64,000 nt of DNA from Streptomyces sp. CC0208. Lineage in GTDB: Bacteria; Actinomycetota; Actinomycetes; Streptomycetales; Streptomycetaceae. Positions 33,845 to 42,405 of the stretch are shown here, in pieces. Each line of letters starts with the position of its first letter. Position 1 is the stretch's first letter. Where the stretch lies: NCBI RefSeq assembly GCF_003443735.1, contig NZ_CP031969.1:7192001-7256000 (forward strand), given 5' to 3'. Under the pieces are notes generated by a model, which saw nothing but the letters and a program-made list of their open reading frames with translations, had not been told where the DNA came from and ran no database searches. The position numbers and the translations under genes were made by a program.

Positions 33845-33858
33845 TTAGGCTTACCTAA
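33845..33858. promoter_or_regulatory. Iron box (DmdR/IdeR operator)
   Basis: TTAGGCTTACCTAA is a match to the core of the actinobacterial iron box (TTAGGTTAGGCTCACCTAA). It lies 24-37 bp upstream of the siderophore-interacting protein start, overlapping its likely promoter. Confidence 0.8.
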
Positions 33859-33914
33859 GTTAGCATCAGCCTCGCTGGCGACGGCATGCCACTCGTGGAA
33901 AGCGAGGGCAATTT

Positions 33915-34847
33915 TTACGCGCCGAGCGTCGCCACCAGTCGCTGCAGCGATCCGCCGAGCCCCCACCGCTCCGCCAGCTTCTCCAGTGCCGCGGGATCGC
34001 GCGGGGTGCGCGGAACCGCGGTGTCCACCCGCGGCAGCGGGACATCCCCAGCCACCTTCACGACCTTCGGCGCCACGGCCACGTACGGCCGCGACTCGTC
34101 CAGCCGCTTGCGCTGCGACGGTGTGAGCTTCGCCTTCGGGTCGTCGACCGCGGCCATGATCCCGGCCAGGTCGCCGAACTGGTCGAGCAGCTTGGCCGCC
34201 GTCTTCTCGCCGATGCCCGGCACGCCCGGCAGCCCGTCGCTCGGGTCGCCGCGCAGCAGCGCCAGATCCACGTACCCACGGCCGTCGACCCCATACTTCT
34301 CGCGCAGCCACGCCTCGTCGGTCAGCTGGAGCGTGCCGACGCCCTTGAGGGGATACAGCACCCGCACCTGGCGCTCGTCGTCGACCAGCTGGTACAGGTC
34401 GCGGTCGCCCGTGACGATGTCGACCGGGCCCGTCGCCTGCGCGGTGAAGGTGCCGATCACGTCGTCCGCCTCGTATCCGGCCACCCCCACGCGCGCGATG
34501 CCGAGCGCGTCCAGGACGGCCTCGATGACCGGCACCTGCGGCGACAGGGTGTCCGGCACCTCCTCCTCGTCCGGGCCGCTCTCGTGCTCCTCGGCGACGC
34601 GGTGCGCCTTGTAGGAGGGGATGAGGTCGACCCGCCACTGGGGGCGCCAGTCGGCGTCCATGCAGGCCACCAGCAGGTCGGGGTGGTGGTCCTTGACCAG
34701 GCGGTCGATGAATTCGAGGAGGCCGCGCACGGCGTTCACCGGCGTGCCGTCGGGTGCCTTCACCGACTCCGGCACACCGAAGTAGGCACGGAAGTAGAGC
34801 GAGGCGGTGTCGAGGAGCATCAGTCGTCCGGTCACGTCTCGCATCAT
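33915..34847 (-). CDS. 5'-3' exonuclease (Pol I-type flap nuclease domain)
   Basis: The roughly 310-aa product has the domain of the N-terminal nuclease of DNA polymerase I on its own. Motifs include LMLLDTASLYFRAYFG, VACMDADWRPQWR, the metal-binding GYEADDVIGT and DIVTGDRDLYQLV, and the helix-hairpin-helix GVPGIGEKTAAKLL. It removes RNA primers or 5' flaps. The start is uncertain: GTG 34859, ATG 34847 or 34844, and GTG 34835 are all in frame, without a convincing ribosome site. Confidence 0.9.
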   Translation of the reverse strand: MMRDVTGRLMLLDTASLYFRAYFGVPESVKAPDGTPVNAVRGLLEFIDRLVKDHHPDLLVACMDADWRPQWRVDLIPSYKAHRVAEEHESGPDEEEVPDTLSPQVPVIEAVLDALGIARVGVAGYEADDVIGTFTAQATGPVDIVTGDRDLYQLVDDERQVRVLYPLKGVGTLQLTDEAWLREKYGVDGRGYVDLALLRGDPSDGLPGVPGIGEKTAAKLLDQFGDLAGIMAAVDDPKAKLTPSQRKRLDESRPYVAVAPKVVKVAGDVPLPRVDTAVPRTPRDPAALEKLAERWGLGGSLQRLVATLGA

Positions 34848-35039
34848 GCCGTACGGCACCGACAGCGGCCGCCGTCGCTCGACCCGTTCGGCGGTGTGCG
34901 CGTCCTGTGAACCAGGACACCCGCGTGTTTGGCCGAAAGGCTTATGGGCAGGCGCCGCCTCGGAGCGAGGCAGGTTGCACTTTCAACTGTTCGCGGCCCT
35001 TCGTCTCCCCCCCAGTGGTCGAAGAGACGAGAGGCACGC

Positions 35040-36089
35040 GTGTCATCAAGGCTTGAGGCAGAGCAGCTGTACAAGGTCTTCGGAAGACGGCCGGACGACG
35101 CGGTCGAGAGACTTCGCGAGGGCGCGGACCGGGAGGGACTGCGCGCCGAGGGCACCACCGCGGCGGTGATCGACGCGTCCTTCACGGTGGACCCGGGCCA
35201 GATCTTCGTCGTCATGGGCCTGTCGGGTTCCGGCAAGTCCACGCTGCTGCGCATGCTCAACGGCCTCCTGGAGCCGACCGCGGGCCATGTCCGCTTCGAC
35301 GGCCAGGACCTCACCGCGCTCACCGACCGCGAGCTGCGGGCCGTACGCGCCCAGAAGATCAGCATGGTCTTCCAGCACTTCGCGCTCTTCCCGCACCGCA
35401 GCGTCCTGGAGAACGCCGCCTACGGTCTCGCCGTCCAGGGCGTCCCCAAGGCCGAGCGCATCGAGCGGGCGACGAAGGCCCTGGAGCTGTGCGGCCTGGG
35501 GGGCTGGGAGAAGTCCTGGCCCGACGAGCTGTCCGGCGGTATGCAGCAGCGCGTGGGCCTGGCGCGGGCCCTCGCCACCGACGCCGACCTGCTCCTCATG
35601 GACGAGTCCTTCAGCGCGCTCGACCCGCTGATCCGACGGGACATGCAGGACCAGCTCCTCCAGCTCCAGAAGACCCTGAAGAAGACCATTGTCTTCATCA
35701 CCCACGACCTCAACGAGGCCATGCGGCTCGGCGACCGGATCGCCGTGATGCGCGACGGCCGGATCGTCCAGATCGGCAGCGCGGAGGACATCCTCGTGCG
35801 GCCCGCCGACGACTATGTCGCCTCCTTCACCAAGGACGTCGACCGCTCCCGGGTCCTGACCGCGTCCGCCGTCATGGACACGGACGTGCGCGGCGACGAG
35901 GTCGCGGACGACTGCCGGACAGCGACGCCCGACACGCCGTTCACCGAACTCTGCGCGATGAGCGCCCGTTCCGGCCGCCCGGTCAAGGTGCTCGACGACG
36001 AGCGCAAGCTCGTCGGCGTGGTCCGGCAGGAGCGCCTGATCGCCTTCATGGGCGACGCGGAATCCCCCCAGGAGGCCGCTCATGCCTAG
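35040..36089 (+). CDS. Glycine betaine/choline-type ABC transporter ATP-binding protein
   Basis: The 349-aa product resembles OpuAA/ProV. It has Walker A GLSGSGKST, signature ELSGGMQQRVGLARAL, Walker B DLLLMDESFSALDP, and a C-terminal regulatory CBS-like region (about 270-349, with SGRPVKVLDDERKLVGVVRQE). The long insert before Walker A (about 12-45) is common in this subfamily. Start GTG 35040 with GAGAGG upstream. It overlaps the permease gene by 8 nt. It imports an osmoprotectant, probably betaine or choline, driven by ATP. Confidence 0.92.
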   Translation: MSSRLEAEQLYKVFGRRPDDAVERLREGADREGLRAEGTTAAVIDASFTVDPGQIFVVMGLSGSGKSTLLRMLNGLLEPTAGHVRFDGQDLTALTDRELRAVRAQKISMVFQHFALFPHRSVLENAAYGLAVQGVPKAERIERATKALELCGLGGWEKSWPDELSGGMQQRVGLARALATDADLLLMDESFSALDPLIRRDMQDQLLQLQKTLKKTIVFITHDLNEAMRLGDRIAVMRDGRIVQIGSAEDILVRPADDYVASFTKDVDRSRVLTASAVMDTDVRGDEVADDCRTATPDTPFTELCAMSARSGRPVKVLDDERKLVGVVRQERLIAFMGDAESPQEAAHA

Positions 36090-38697
36090 GATCCCGCTCG
36101 GCGACTGGGTCAACGACACCGTCGACTGGCTGCTCGACCACGTGTCCTGGCTCTTCGACTTCCTGAAGACCGTCTTCACCGGCACCTACGACGGCATCGA
36201 CGCCGTCCTCCAGGCGCCCCAGCCCCTGCTCCTCGCGGGCATCCTCGCCGTGATCGCCTTCTGGCTGCGCGGCACCCTCGCCGGTCTCCTCACGTTCGCG
36301 GGATTCGCCTTCATCGACTCCCTCGAACTGTGGGAGGACGCGATGACGACCCTCTCCCTGGTCCTCGTCGCCACGATCATCGCGCTGGTGATAGCCGTCC
36401 CCGTGGGCATCTGGGCGGCCCGCTCGAGCCGGGTCAGCGGCATCGTCCGCCCCGTCCTGGACTTCATGCAGACGCTGCCCGCGATGATCTACCTCATCCC
36501 GGCGATCCTGTTCTTCGGCACCGGCGCCTCCGCGGGCATCGTCGCCACCCTGATCTTCGCGCTGGCCCCCGGTGTCCGCATGACCGAGCTCGGCATCCGC
36601 CAGGTGGACAAGGAGCTCGTCGAGGCCGCCGAGGCGTTCGGCACCACCCCTCGCGACACCCTCCTGCGCGTTCAGCTCCCCCTGGCGCTGCCCACCGTGA
36701 TGGCCGGCGTCAACCAGGTCATCATGCTGGGCCTGTCCATGGCCGCGATCGCCGGCATGGTCGGCACCGGCGGCCTCGGCGGTGACGTCAACGAGGCCAT
36801 CGGCCAGCTCAACGTGGGCCTCGGTTCCGAGGCCGGTGTCGCCATCGTGATCCTCGCGATCTACCTGGACCGCATGACCAGCGCGCTCGGCACCCAGGTC
36901 TCCCCGCTGGGCCGCCGCGCCGCCGCCAAGGCCCGCGCGTCCCAACGCGGGCTGAAGATCTGGTCCTACCGTCCCAGCCCCCAGATCGCCGTCATCGGCG
37001 TCGTCGTCCTCGCCCTCGTCGCGGGCGGCATGGGGATCTTCGGCGGCACCTCGGGCGAGGCCACGGCCGTCTCCGGCGGCAAGGACGTCGGCCAGGGCAA
37101 GAAGATCAGCATCGGCTACGTCCCCTGGGACGACGGAGTCGCCTCCACGTTCCTGTGGAAGGAGATCCTGGAGGAACGCGGCTACCAGGTGGACGCCAAG
37201 CAGTTCGACGCCGGGCCGCTCTACACCTCCCTCGCCTCCGGCAACGCCGACTTCATGACCGGCGCCTGGCTGCCGACGACCCACGAGCAGTACTGGAAGA
37301 AGTACGGCGGCAAGCTCGACGACCTCGGCGCCTGGTACGACAAGACGTCTCTGGAGCTGAGCGTCCCGTCGTACATGAAGGACATCAACTCCCTGGCCGA
37401 CCTCAAGGGCAAGGCCGCGCGGTTCGGCGGGAAGATCACCGGCATCGAGTCCAGCGCCGGTGAGATGGCCCTGCTCAAGAGCAAGGTCCTGGGGGCGTAC
37501 GGCCTCGACAAGGAGTACGAGGTCGTCGACAGCTCCACGCCCGCCATGCTGGCCGAGCTCAAGCGGGCGTACGCCAAGAAGGCCCCGATCGCGGTCACGC
37601 TCTGGTCGCCGCACTGGGCGTACAACGACTACGACCTGAAGAAGCTCAAGGACCCCAAGGGCGCCTGGGGCTCGGGTGACGGCATCCACACGGTGGCCCG
37701 CAAGGGCTTCGCCGACGACAACCCGGTCGTCGGAGGGTGGCTGAAGAACTTCAAGCTGGACGAGAAGCAGCTCACCAGCCTGGAGGCCGAGATCAACAAG
37801 GCCGGCAAGGGCGAACAGCAGGACGCCGTGCGCACCTGGCTCAAGCAGCACCCGGGCCTGGTCGACAAGCTGGCCCCCGTCAAGGACAGCGGCACTCCGG
37901 CCGAGGCGAAGCGGCCGGTCAACGTGGCCTGGTTCCCCTGGGACGAGGACATCGCCGTCACGTATCTGTGGAAGAACGTCCTGGAGAGGCGCGGTTACAA
38001 GCTCAACCTCAAGCAGATGGACGTCGGCCCGGTCTACACCGGCCTCGCCTCCGGCGACCTGGACCTCAACTTCGACGCCTGGCTGCCGTACGCCCAGAAG
38101 AACTACTGGGACAAGAGCAAGGACAGCCTCGCCGACCTCGGCACCTGGTACCGGCCGACGTCGCTGGAGGTCGCCGTGCCGTCGTACGTCAAGGGGGTGA
38201 AGACGTACGAGGACCTCAAGGGCAAGGCGTCCCTCTTCGACGGGAAGATCATCGGCATCGAGCCCGGCACCGGCGAGATGAACCTCCTCAAGAACAAGGT
38301 CCTGCCGGGCTACGGCCTCGACAAGGAGTACGAGGTCGTCGACGGCTCCACGCCCGCGATGCTGGCCGAGCTCAAACGCGCCTACGCCAGGAAGCAGCCG
38401 GTGGCCGTGGTCCTGTGGTCCCCGCACTGGGCGTACAGCCAGTACGACCTGACCAAGCTGAAGGACGACAGGAAGCTCTTCGGCGAGGGCAACACGATCC
38501 GCACCATCGCCAATGAGAAGTTCCCCGGGCAGTACCCCCGGCTCACCAAGTGGATCAAGGGATTCCATATGAGCGAGGACGAGCTCGGTACCCTGGAGAG
38601 CGAGATCAACAAGTACGGCCAGGGTCACGAGGAGCAGGCGGTCACCGCCTGGCTGAAGGAGCACCCGGAGATGGTCGGGCGGATGACGCCGTCATAA
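36082..38697 (+). CDS. Betaine/choline ABC permease fused to two tandem substrate-binding domains
   Basis: An 871-aa fusion. Residues about 40-285 are the OpuAB/ProW permease (EAA-like loop EAAEAFGTTPRDTLLRVQLP). A further helix (about 300-320) places the rest outside the cell. Then come two OpuAC-type binding domains, about 341-595 and 611-870, each with the aromatic-box signatures (YVPWDDGV / WFPWDEDI, LWSPHWAY in both). Fusions with one binding domain are known (OpuABC); two in tandem is less usual. The two copies share a 30-nt identical stretch (37501-37530 and 38312-38341), indicating a fairly recent duplication. Confidence 0.92.
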   Translation: MPRIPLGDWVNDTVDWLLDHVSWLFDFLKTVFTGTYDGIDAVLQAPQPLLLAGILAVIAFWLRGTLAGLLTFAGFAFIDSLELWEDAMTTLSLVLVATIIALVIAVPVGIWAARSSRVSGIVRPVLDFMQTLPAMIYLIPAILFFGTGASAGIVATLIFALAPGVRMTELGIRQVDKELVEAAEAFGTTPRDTLLRVQLPLALPTVMAGVNQVIMLGLSMAAIAGMVGTGGLGGDVNEAIGQLNVGLGSEAGVAIVILAIYLDRMTSALGTQVSPLGRRAAAKARASQRGLKIWSYRPSPQIAVIGVVVLALVAGGMGIFGGTSGEATAVSGGKDVGQGKKISIGYVPWDDGVASTFLWKEILEERGYQVDAKQFDAGPLYTSLASGNADFMTGAWLPTTHEQYWKKYGGKLDDLGAWYDKTSLELSVPSYMKDINSLADLKGKAARFGGKITGIESSAGEMALLKSKVLGAYGLDKEYEVVDSSTPAMLAELKRAYAKKAPIAVTLWSPHWAYNDYDLKKLKDPKGAWGSGDGIHTVARKGFADDNPVVGGWLKNFKLDEKQLTSLEAEINKAGKGEQQDAVRTWLKQHPGLVDKLAPVKDSGTPAEAKRPVNVAWFPWDEDIAVTYLWKNVLERRGYKLNLKQMDVGPVYTGLASGDLDLNFDAWLPYAQKNYWDKSKDSLADLGTWYRPTSLEVAVPSYVKGVKTYEDLKGKASLFDGKIIGIEPGTGEMNLLKNKVLPGYGLDKEYEVVDGSTPAMLAELKRAYARKQPVAVVLWSPHWAYSQYDLTKLKDDRKLFGEGNTIRTIANEKFPGQYPRLTKWIKGFHMSEDELGTLESEINKYGQGHEEQAVTAWLKEHPEMVGRMTPS

Positions 38698-38812
38698 CCG
38701 CTCCGTGTGCACGGTAAGGATCCGGCCAACCACATAGAGCTATGCCATCGCCCGAACTCCGATGCCGACAAGGGGACTTGGGCGGCGCACGACGGACGGG
38801 TGACCGAAACCC

Positions 38813-38838
38813 GGCCCCCTGGCAGCCTCCAGGGGGCC
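38813..38838 (+). terminator. Terminator of the betaine transporter operon
   Basis: A perfect 10-bp stem GGCCCCCTGG / CCAGGGGGCC with loop CAGCCT lies 115 nt after the permease stop. Confidence 0.7.
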
Positions 38839-38990
38839 GTTCGGCTGGCGCGAAAGGTGAGGTACGGTCGCACGCCGTATGGCATCGATGTGACGGCCGC
38901 GTGAAACGGTTTGCCGAACATGCGTAGGGTGCAGACAACTCATCAGGGGACGGGTCACAGGACCGACGAGCCAAGGAGGGAGCCGGAGCC

Positions 38991-39560
38991 ATGGGCGACC
39001 ACAAAGAACAGCCCCTTCGGGTCGGCGCCGCCGTGCGCCGCAGGCGCCGCGCGCTGGAGCTCACCCTCGCCGTCGTCGCCGAGCGCAGCGGCCTCTCGGT
39101 CCCCTTCCTGAGCCAGATCGAGAACGAACGCGCCCGCCCCAGCCGCAGCTCCCTGGAGAAGGTGGCCGACGCCCTGCGCACCACGGCAGTGGAACTCCTC
39201 GCGGCCGCCGACCCGGCGTGCAGCGTCGACGTCGTGCACGCCGAGGGCCCGGAGCCGGGCTGTGAACCCCGGATGCGCTCCCTGGTGCGCGGTCACCACC
39301 AGATGCACGCCCAGGAGTTCACCGGCGACCATGACGCGGGCCGTGAATTCCAGTACCGCAACGACCAGTTGATGTACGTGGCCGACGGCGCGGTGGACGT
39401 CGAGGCCGAGGGGCGCGCCTACCGGCTGGGCCGTGGCGACACCCTGTACCTGACCGGCGGGGTGCGGCACCGCTGGCGGGCGACCGTGGCCGACACCCGC
39501 GTGATCGTCGTGGCCGTGGCCGAACACATCGAGGCGCTCCAGGACCGGCCCCGGCAGTGA
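38991..39560 (+). CDS. XRE-cupin transcriptional regulator
   Basis: The 189-aa product has an N-terminal Cro/C1-type helix-turn-helix (about 10-65: LELTLAVVAERSGLSVPFLS, SRSSLEKVADAL) and a C-terminal cupin barrel (about 105-180: MYVADGAVDVEAEGRAY, GDTLYLTGGVRHRWRAT). Such regulators sense a small ligand in the cupin. AGGAGGGAG precedes the ATG. Its stop overlaps the GTG start of the next gene, so they form an operon. Confidence 0.9.
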   Translation: MGDHKEQPLRVGAAVRRRRRALELTLAVVAERSGLSVPFLSQIENERARPSRSSLEKVADALRTTAVELLAAADPACSVDVVHAEGPEPGCEPRMRSLVRGHHQMHAQEFTGDHDAGREFQYRNDQLMYVADGAVDVEAEGRAYRLGRGDTLYLTGGVRHRWRATVADTRVIVVAVAEHIEALQDRPRQ

Positions 39561-40273
39561 GGGTCGTCTCCCTGGTCCCCTCGCTCACCGAGGCGATCGC
39601 CCGCTCCGCACCCGGCGCCCTGGTCGGCGCCACCGACTGGTGCACGCACCCGGCGGACCTCGACGTCCCCAGGATCGGCGGCACCAAGAACCCGAAGGTC
39701 GACCGGATCGTCGCCCTCGCCCCCGACCTGGTGATCGCCAACGAGGAGGAGAACCGCGAGCCGGATCTGGACGCCCTGCGCGCGGCCGGCCTGGAGGTCC
39801 TGCTCACCGAGGTCCGGGACGTGTCGCAGGCCTTCGGGGAGCTGGCCCGGGTCGTCGAGGCGTGCGGCGTCGTACGGCCGCGCTGGCTGGACGAGGCCGA
39901 GGAGGCCTGGTCGGCCCTTCCCGCGCGGGAGCACCGGGTGACGGCGGTCGTGCCCATCTGGCGCCGGCCGTGGATGGTGCTGGGCCGGGACACCTTCGCC
40001 GGCGACGTGCTGTCCCGCCTGGGGGTTGACCATGTGCACGCCGGCCACGCCGACCGCTATCCGCGCATCCCGCTGGAGGAGCTGCGGGCGGCCGCCCCGG
40101 ACGTGGTCGTCCTCCCGGACGAGCCGTACCGCTTCACCCCGGACGACGGCCCGGAGGCCTTCCCCGGGCTGCCCTGCGCACTCGTCAGCGGACGGCACCT
40201 GACGTGGTACGGGCCGTCGCTGGCCGAAGCACCACGGGCACTGGACGAGGCCCTGCGAGCAGCGCTCCGCTGA
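39557..40273 (+). CDS. Helical-backbone metal receptor (BtuF-like) protein without signal peptide
   Basis: The 238-aa protein begins at once with MRVVSLVPSLTEAI and has the BtuF/FhuD-like fold (LVGATDWCTHP, VPRIGGTKNPKVDRIVALAPDLVIA). These are normally periplasmic or lipoprotein receptors for cobalamin or siderophores, yet this one has no signal peptide, so it is probably cytoplasmic. It is translationally coupled to an XRE-cupin regulator. Its last 89 bp overlap the 3' end of the convergent TDT transporter gene. Ligand unknown. Confidence 0.85.
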   Translation: MRVVSLVPSLTEAIARSAPGALVGATDWCTHPADLDVPRIGGTKNPKVDRIVALAPDLVIANEEENREPDLDALRAAGLEVLLTEVRDVSQAFGELARVVEACGVVRPRWLDEAEEAWSALPAREHRVTAVVPIWRRPWMVLGRDTFAGDVLSRLGVDHVHAGHADRYPRIPLEELRAAAPDVVVLPDEPYRFTPDDGPEAFPGLPCALVSGRHLTWYGPSLAEAPRALDEALRAALR

Positions 40274-41309
40274 CGACCCCGCGCGCGGTGTGCACGGCGG
40301 CCGTGGCCCAGGCGGCGACAAGAGCGACGTACAGCCCGGTGGCGAGCCAGTCGTAGACGACGAGCCCGGTGTGCCGGGCCAGCGACTCGGCGCCCGTGAC
40401 ACAGGTGCCGACCGGGAAGGTGAACGCCCACCAGGTCATCGAGAACCGCATCCCGTGCCGACGGGCCCGGACCACGTGCGCGGTGGCGAGCCCCAGCCAC
40501 AGCAGCGCGAACCCCATCACGGGCACGCCGTACAGGACCGCGAGGACGCCGAAGCCCTGGCTGTAGGGGGCCGGTACGACACCGGGGGCCACGTCCGCGA
40601 ACTTGCCGACGGCGGTGGTGGACTGGCCGAGCGGGCCGAGGACCAGGAAGAGAGCCGGGGTGAGGGCGAGGGGGAGCGGCCCGCCGGTGACGATCCGGGC
40701 GAAGACCAGCGGCAGCATCACCAGCGTCGCGAGAAGGCTGAGCCCGAACATCGCGAAGCAGGCCAGCAGGAGGGTCTCGCGCGGCTGGCCCGCGGGGAGA
40801 TACGGCACGAGGAGCGGGCCGAGAGCGGCGGACACCATGGGCGCGACGAGGGGCAGCAGCCACACGGGCGTGGCCTGCCGCGGCTCGGCGTGCTGCCGTA
40901 CGGCCATGAGGTACGGCACGGCGACGGCGGCCGCGAGCCCCACGGCCGTACCGGCGGTGAACAGCACGGTGTCCAGAGCGACCGCGGCCGTCGTCCCGAT
41001 CCAGTACCGGCCGACGGTGAGGGCGCCGCCGCCCACGGCCAGCAAGGCCATGGCGAGGCAGCCGTAGAAGGGGGCCGCGCCGGGGTCCAGGAGGTGGGCG
41101 CGGGCCTGGTCGGCGTGGTGGTGCCAGTGCAGGGCGCGGGCGCAGAGGAGAACGAGCAGCAGGGCCAGGGACAGCAGCCAGACGCCGGCGCAGATCGTGC
41201 GCAGGCCGGGGAGGTGCACGGGGAGCGCGACGCCCGCGGTGGCGACGATCGCGGTGCCCATGACGGAGGCGTACCAGTGGGGTCCGAGGTGACGGACGGC
41301 GGTGACCAT
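40185..41309 (-). CDS. TDT-family (TehA/SSU1-like) membrane transporter
   Basis: The 374-aa product has ten predicted helices. The start HLGPHWYASVMGTAIVA is the conserved helix-1 motif of the tellurite-resistance/dicarboxylate transporter family, and TWWAFTFPVGTC near residue 290 is the conserved late motif. Members export sulfite, malate or tellurite or act as anion channels. It is divergent from a LysR gene 70 bp away, which probably controls it. Its 3' end overlaps the neighbouring convergent gene by 89 bp. Confidence 0.88.
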   Translation of the reverse strand: MVTAVRHLGPHWYASVMGTAIVATAGVALPVHLPGLRTICAGVWLLSLALLLVLLCARALHWHHHADQARAHLLDPGAAPFYGCLAMALLAVGGGALTVGRYWIGTTAAVALDTVLFTAGTAVGLAAAVAVPYLMAVRQHAEPRQATPVWLLPLVAPMVSAALGPLLVPYLPAGQPRETLLLACFAMFGLSLLATLVMLPLVFARIVTGGPLPLALTPALFLVLGPLGQSTTAVGKFADVAPGVVPAPYSQGFGVLAVLYGVPVMGFALLWLGLATAHVVRARRHGMRFSMTWWAFTFPVGTCVTGAESLARHTGLVVYDWLATGLYVALVAAWATAAVHTARGVVSGALLAGPRPVPVVLRPATARTTSGAVR

Positions 41310-41349
41310 GTCTCCACGGTGCCGTGCGGGGAGGGCCGCTACCAGGGAG

Positions 41350-41369
41350 TATGACTCTATGAGGGCATA
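41350..41369. promoter_or_regulatory. Candidate LysR operator between TDT and lysR
   Basis: TATGACTC-TAT-GAGGGCATA is an imperfect inverted repeat (TATG...CATA, CTC...GAG) in the 70-bp divergent intergenic space, as expected for a LysR-type site. Confidence 0.5.
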
Positions 41370-41379
41370 AGCTGTCTTT

Positions 41380-42306
41380 ATGAGCGGTGTGGAGGAGCGG
41401 GAGCCGACGGTGGGCGGGGGACTGTCCCACCGGGTGCCGGATCTGGGCGCGCTGGAGCTGCTGCTGGCCGTGGCGCGGCTGGGGAGCCTGGGCGGGGCGG
41501 CGCGGGAGGTGGGCATCACCCAGCCTGCGGCGAGCAGCCGGATCCGCTCCATGGAACGGCAGTTGGGGGTGGCCCTGGTCGACCGCTCGCCCCGCGGCTC
41601 CCGGCTCACGGACGCCGGTGCGCTGGTCACGGACTGGGCGCGGCGGATCGTGGAGGCGGCGGAGGCCTTCGACGCCGGGGCGCAGGCGCTGCGGGACCGC
41701 CGGGACTCCCGACTGCGGGTGGTGGCGAGCATGACGATCGCGGAGTACCTGCTGCCGGGGTGGCTCCTCGCCCTGCGCGCGGGCCGCCCGGACACGGCGG
41801 TGTCGCTGCACGCGGGGAACTCGGCGACGGTCGCGGAGCGACTGCTGTCGGACGAGGCCGACCTGGGCTTCGTCGAGGGCCTGACGGTCCCGTCCGGCCT
41901 GGACTCGGTGGTGATAGCCCACGATCACCTGATCGTGGTGACGGCCCCGGGACATGTCTGGGCCCGCCGCAGCCGCCCCCTGGAAGCCGCCGAACTGGCC
42001 GCGACGCCGCTGATCCTCCGGGAGAAGGGCTCGGGCACCCGCCAGGTCCTGGACGCGGCTCTGGGCGGCCTGGCCCGCCCCCTGATCGAGCTCTCGTCCA
42101 CCACGGCCGTCAAGGCGGCGGCGGTGAGCGGGGCGGGCCCGGCGGTCCTGAGCGAACTGGCCGTCGGCGAGGAACTCGCGCTGCGCCGACTGGTGCGGGT
42201 CCCGGTGGCCGGCGTGTCACTGGCCCGGGACCTGCGGGCGGTGTGGCCCACGGGCCACCGGCCGGTGGGCCCGGCGAGGGACCTGCTGTCGCTGACCCGG
42301 TCGTAG
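41380..42306 (+). CDS. LysR-family transcriptional regulator
   Basis: The 308-aa product has the LysR winged helix (about 18-78: LELLLAVARLGSLGGAAREVG, QPAASSRIRSMERQLG) and a periplasmic-binding-protein-like effector domain (about 108-300). It is divergent from the TDT transporter, which it probably regulates. The ATG at 41380 is followed by a 17-residue extension before the DNA-binding domain. Confidence 0.9.
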   Translation: MSGVEEREPTVGGGLSHRVPDLGALELLLAVARLGSLGGAAREVGITQPAASSRIRSMERQLGVALVDRSPRGSRLTDAGALVTDWARRIVEAAEAFDAGAQALRDRRDSRLRVVASMTIAEYLLPGWLLALRAGRPDTAVSLHAGNSATVAERLLSDEADLGFVEGLTVPSGLDSVVIAHDHLIVVTAPGHVWARRSRPLEAAELAATPLILREKGSGTRQVLDAALGGLARPLIELSSTTAVKAAAVSGAGPAVLSELAVGEELALRRLVRVPVAGVSLARDLRAVWPTGHRPVGPARDLLSLTRS

Positions 42307-42315
42307 GGTGCGAGG

Positions 42316-42393
42316 ACCCTCGGCGCGCAGGCGCGCTGGTGCCGAAACCCTGGGCGCGTCGGCGCGCGAAAAACCCTTGGCGCGGCGACGCGG
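42316..42393 (+). repeat. Three imperfect GC-rich direct repeats
   Basis: Copies at 42316-42336, 42347-42367 and 42373-42393 share the pattern ACCCTNGGCGCGNNGGCGCG. They lie between lysR and the phosphotransferase gene; they might affect its expression or be a slippage product. Confidence 0.55.
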
Positions 42394-42405
42394 CGGACCC
42401 GCACC

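Noticed and set aside
36046..38664. Minus-strand open frame of 872 codons opposite the betaine permease
   Set aside because: It mirrors the high third-position GC of the real gene, has low-complexity composition and no family motifs; the plus-strand product is clearly conserved.
42316..42393. Small RNA or operator in the triple GC repeat
   Set aside because: The copies are imperfect, not palindromic and have no promoter signal; kept only as a repeat.
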